This document shows, in pieces, positions 61,177 through 64,000 of a stretch of DNA of 64,000 bases. The DNA comes from Parazoarcus communis. Lineage in GTDB: Bacteria > Pseudomonadota > Gammaproteobacteria > Burkholderiales > Rhodocyclaceae. The position numbers and the translations under genes were made by a program. Each line of letters starts with the position of its first letter. Position 1 is the first letter of the stretch. The stretch spans positions 620,001 through 684,000 of the forward strand of contig NZ_CP022188.1 of NCBI RefSeq assembly GCF_003111665.1. Reading direction: 5' to 3'. The notes under the pieces were generated by a model. It had not been told where the DNA came from and searched no databases. It saw only the letters and a program-made list of their open reading frames with translations.

Positions 61177-62075
61177 AAACCGCCCTACGCCTCATCGCAG
61201 TTGCCTGTGCCACATCGAGTCTTGCTGCCGTCGCCGCCGATCTCCGCATCACCGATGACACGGGTGCAGCGCTGCACCTGAAACAGCCGGCCCAGCGCAT
61301 CGTCAGTCTCGCGCCACATCTCACCGAACTGCTTTTTGCCGCAGGCGCCGGAAGCAAGGTCGTCGGCGTGGTGTCGTACAGCGATTTCCCGGAGGCCGCC
61401 AAGGCACTCCCCCAAGTCGGCAGCTACACCAACGTCGACATGGAGGCGCTTGCAGCGCTAAAACCCGACCTGGTGGTGGCATGGAAGAGCGGCAACCGCA
61501 ATGCCCACCTCGACCGTCTGTCCGCGCTTGGCATCCCGCTCTTCATCAACGAACCGCGCAACCTTGACGACGTGGCGCGCGCACTGGAGACCTTCGGCGA
61601 ACTCGCAGGGACATCCGCCGAAGCGCGCACTGCAGCAGCGCGCTTCCGTGCGCGCCTGACATCGCTGCGCAGCCGCTACTCGACGCTGCCGCCGGTGCGC
61701 ACCTTCTATCAGGTCTGGGACCGCCCGTTGATGACGATCAACGGCGAGCATCTGATTGGCGACGTCATCCGCCTGTGTGGTGGCGAGAACGTCTTTGCCG
61801 ATCTTCCCCAGCTGGCACCGACGGTCAACGCGGAGTCGGTGCTGGCGGCCAATCCGGAAGCGATCGTCGCCAGCGGAATGGGAGACGCCCGTCCCGAGTG
61901 GCTGGATCAGTGGCGCCGCTGGCCGAGCATTTCCGCAGTCGCGGGCGACAATCTGTTCTTCATCCCGCCGACGATCATCCAGCGCCACACGCCACGTATC
62001 CTGGACGGCGCCAGTCGTCTGTGCGAGCAGCTCGACGAGGCGCGCCGGCGCCGCCCCCAGAACAGGCTCAAATAA
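61173..62075 (+). CDS. btuF: Cobalamin-type periplasmic binding protein (BtuF-like)
   Basis: A 300-residue class III binding protein for vitamin B12 or cobinamide. A signal peptide (about 1-22, ending AAVAAD) is followed by RIVSLAPHLTELLFAAGAG, a BtuF hallmark. The ATG at 61173 overlaps the cobD stop; the longer open frame upstream runs antiparallel to no known domain. No btuCD lies downstream. The 3' end overlaps the convergent gene by eight bases. Confidence 0.88.
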   Translation: MKTALRLIAVACATSSLAAVAADLRITDDTGAALHLKQPAQRIVSLAPHLTELLFAAGAGSKVVGVVSYSDFPEAAKALPQVGSYTNVDMEALAALKPDLVVAWKSGNRNAHLDRLSALGIPLFINEPRNLDDVARALETFGELAGTSAEARTAAARFRARLTSLRSRYSTLPPVRTFYQVWDRPLMTINGEHLIGDVIRLCGGENVFADLPQLAPTVNAESVLAANPEAIVASGMGDARPEWLDQWRRWPSISAVAGDNLFFIPPTIIQRHTPRILDGASRLCEQLDEARRRRPQNRLK

Positions 62076-63363
62076 AGCGCGTCGCCTCTTCGAGCTCGTC
62101 GTGCGTTCGCGCGCGGCTCAAGGCGCTGACAAACTTGCGCCAGGCCAGGTCGGCATGGTCGATGCGAATCAGCGCAATGCGCTCGTCATGCGAACCAATA
62201 CGAAGAATGGTGACCTTCATCCTGCTGCGGTCCGACGCACCCAGCTCGATCGAGACTTCGCCACTGACGCCGACCGGCAGCTTGCGCTCCGATCGCACCC
62301 GAAAACCGGATACCGAGCACTCGAACACCTTCAGCGGATAACGGCGACGCAGGCCAGGCAGGCCGGCACTGAACTCACCCGGACACATGACCGGAAACCG
62401 CCTGTGCGTGCGCCTGCGCATTTCCGAGCGCGGGGTGTCGTCGGGCACCAGCGGCAGACAGCGCTTGTACTCGGGCAAGTCGTAAATCGAGTGCAGCAGC
62501 AGCAGTTCCCCCATGCGCAATCCGGCAAACACCCGCGTGCGGACGTTGAAGAAATGTTCGATCAACTCCGGTGTCATCACCGGGTCAGTCGTCGTATAGA
62601 AACGCTTCTCGGGAAAATGAATATTGGGTACCGTCGTTTCGGTGAAATACCGGAACAGGTTTTTGGACGCCGGCATGCGCCCATAGCGACGTTGATACAC
62701 CGCCGGGGCCGCAGCGAGATCCAGGTGCGCACCCACCGCCGGCGCGCCATTGACGAAGTCGTAATGCGCCACAGTGTGCTGAGCCAGGCGGCGAAAACAC
62801 AGCACCGCCTCGTAGAAGCCGACATGCCGCGGGTTCACTGCAATGACGAGGTGACGGGTATCGAACTGTCGCGTCGCATACTCGTACATGAACTTCATCA
62901 GCGGCAGCAGGATCTTGCCGCTTGCCGACCGAAAACGGCGGTCGATGGCGAGCGCCGACACCTCCGCAACATTCCCGCCCGCCTGCCTGACCGCGCCAAG
63001 ATCGAAGATGCGCTGCATCGGAAAACCCAATGCGCTCTCGCGAATCAGCGACAGCGTGCCCACCACGCGGTCGCCATAGCGACACAGAAGCGTCGAAGTC
63101 GTGGGCAAGGCGTGATACACCGTGACCCGCATGGCGGAGGGGTCAGGCGTCATGAAGCCGGCGTCGACATAGGCGTCGTGCAGCAGATGGAAACAGGCTT
63201 CAAGCTCCTCACGCGTTTCGGCAAGCTTGAACACCATCTTGTCGGAGAGTTCGGCGTCGCAGCGAATGAGCTTGCTGTATGCCGAGAAACGCCACTTCTC
63301 CGGCAGCAGGGGAGCGCACCGCCGAAACAGCCGTTTCCCCAGTTCGATCATGTGTTTTTTCAT
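62068..63363 (-). CDS. FeeM-like N-acyl amino-acid synthase fused to a PilZ domain
   Basis: A 431-residue protein. Residues about 45-230 form a GNAT/autoinducer-synthase-like fold with AEVSALAIDRRFRSASGKI and NPRHVGFYEAVLCFRRL, as in FeeM-type long-chain N-acyl amino-acid synthases and exosortase-associated acyltransferases. Residues about 315-415 look like a PilZ c-di-GMP domain. The RxxxR motif is in RRRTHRR (316-322), but the usual D/NxSxxG is ECSVSG (348-353), with Glu replacing Asp/Asn. An acyl-amino-acid product under c-di-GMP control is a fair guess. A start at the ATG four codons later is possible. Confidence 0.75.
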   Translation of the reverse strand: MKKHMIELGKRLFRRCAPLLPEKWRFSAYSKLIRCDAELSDKMVFKLAETREELEACFHLLHDAYVDAGFMTPDPSAMRVTVYHALPTTSTLLCRYGDRVVGTLSLIRESALGFPMQRIFDLGAVRQAGGNVAEVSALAIDRRFRSASGKILLPLMKFMYEYATRQFDTRHLVIAVNPRHVGFYEAVLCFRRLAQHTVAHYDFVNGAPAVGAHLDLAAAPAVYQRRYGRMPASKNLFRYFTETTVPNIHFPEKRFYTTTDPVMTPELIEHFFNVRTRVFAGLRMGELLLLHSIYDLPEYKRCLPLVPDDTPRSEMRRRTHRRFPVMCPGEFSAGLPGLRRRYPLKVFECSVSGFRVRSERKLPVGVSGEVSIELGASDRSRMKVTILRIGSHDERIALIRIDHADLAWRKFVSALSRARTHDELEEATRFI

Positions 63364-63588
63364 CGACGCTGCACGCCTGTGGCGAAGGACTTGGCTTCGG
63401 CCTACTGTTATCTCCGGCTGAAAGCATAACGCGCCGGCGCGCGCCCAAAGACGACCCCGGTCAAAAAAACCGTTATTGGCAGAGCCTTGTGGATTCGGAG
63501 AACGATGAGGGAGAGCAACTACGGCGCAGATCGTCCCGCCTTAGCTGCCGCTTGGCGGTCTCAACAGCCTGAACAAGCACGCGAACGC
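63364..63588. other. Intergenic region without a recognisable gene
   Basis: 225 bp between two minus-strand genes. It contains short GC-rich dyads (near 63430-63448) and an A run around 63463, but no promoter or RNA gene I can defend. Confidence 0.4.
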
Positions 63589-64000
63589 CTAATCGCGGAT
63601 GCTCTGGCGGGCGCGCGCGTACTGGCTGCGCCAGCCCGAACGGACATCCTGCCACCATGCGTGATCGAACACCCATGCCAGCGTTGGCAGTAGGGGCGCA
63701 AAGTAGTGTCTCGCGGCCGACGGGCGGTCGACCTGGGCTGCACGCAGCGGAACTCGCAACGCGCTCAGCCGCTGATGCAGCGACGGATGAAATGGCAGGG
63801 AGATGTCTTCCTCGTCCTCGAGCAGCACCGCGGTGACTGCGCGCACCGACGCCGGCCGCAGGAACCCGGTCTCCACACCCAGCCCCATCTCGCGGTAGGG
63901 CCGGATGCTCGGTCGGGCACGGCTCTCGCTTTGTGCCATGACCTTGGGCCAGTAATCCTGACGCAGGAAGCGCTCCTTGAGCGTCACTTCGACCAGGGTC
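63589..64000 (-). CDS. C-terminal part of an unrecognised protein (5' end outside window)
   Basis: An open frame enters from the right edge and ends at 63589. About 136 residues are visible, with a GTG at 63987 that may be internal, since the frame stays open to the edge (TLVEV before it). The visible part has SRARPSIRPYREMGLGVETG and ends HAWWQDVRSGWRSQ...RQSIRD, with aromatic residues near the end. No family recognised. Confidence 0.55.
   Translation of the reverse strand, partial: TLVEVTLKERFLRQDYWPKVMAQSESRARPSIRPYREMGLGVETGFLRPASVRAVTAVLLEDEEDISLPFHPSLHQRLSALRVPLRAAQVDRPSAARHYFAPLLPTLAWVFDHAWWQDVRSGWRSQYARARQSIRD

Overview
The window looks like a chromosomal segment of a betaproteobacterium, most likely order Rhodocyclales (Azoarcus/Thauera/Aromatoleum type). 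The basis is the GC-rich codon use, the merged rif-str-S10-spc-alpha ribosomal cluster, betaproteobacterial-style ribosomal proteins, and a PEP-CTERM/PrsT envelope system. No database could be searched, so the taxon is an inference.

Layout. (1) 1-5333, minus strand: a Tat/lipoprotein-like solute-binding protein, a PAS histidine kinase and a response regulator form one tight operon; then ssb behind an MFS transporter. (2) 5426-8650, plus: uvrA and a 99-residue unknown. (3) 8666-9688, minus: galE. (4) 9719-41809, minus: about 32 kb of translation and transcription machinery. It starts at a near-consensus promoter, TTGACA-N17-TATAGT, and runs tRNA-Tyr, tRNA-Gly, tRNA-Thr, tuf, tRNA-Trp, secE, nusG, rplK, rplA, rplJ, rplL, rpoB, rpoC, rpsL, rpsG, fusA, a second tuf, the S10, spc and alpha groups, and ends with rplQ and a Rho-independent terminator. 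(5) 41939-44428, plus: a LysE-type exporter and an Atm1-like ABC exporter. (6) 44483-48198, minus: a PEP-CTERM surface protein with a clear sigma-54 promoter, and a PrsT-like TPR protein. (7) 48469-52138, plus: a KefB-type antiporter, an orphan amino-acid binding protein and L-asparaginase. (8) 52135-58988: cysB diverges from an assimilatory sulfate operon, cysI, DUF934, cysH, a 35-codon ORF, cysD, cysN. (9) 59253-62075, plus: cobalamin genes cbiB, cobD, btuF, translationally overlapped. (10) 62068-64000, minus: a FeeM-like acyltransferase fused to PilZ, and a truncated unknown gene.

Most of the window is housekeeping. The features that stand out are these. Two inverted copies of a structured palindromic element lie in the 419-bp gap inside the cysD-cysN operon; their paired arms differ in sequence but stay complementary. 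A decayed infA (IF1) relic sits between secY and rpmJ, where a working infA is expected. Several intergenic hairpins in the ribosomal cluster coincide with promoters or form terminator-like attenuators, notably the spc promoter inside a palindrome, the S10 -10 box inside a hairpin loop, and competing hairpins ahead of rpsL. There is also a sigma-54 promoter on the PEP-CTERM gene and a FeeM-PilZ fusion. No CRISPR array, prophage, transposase or toxin-antitoxin pair was seen.
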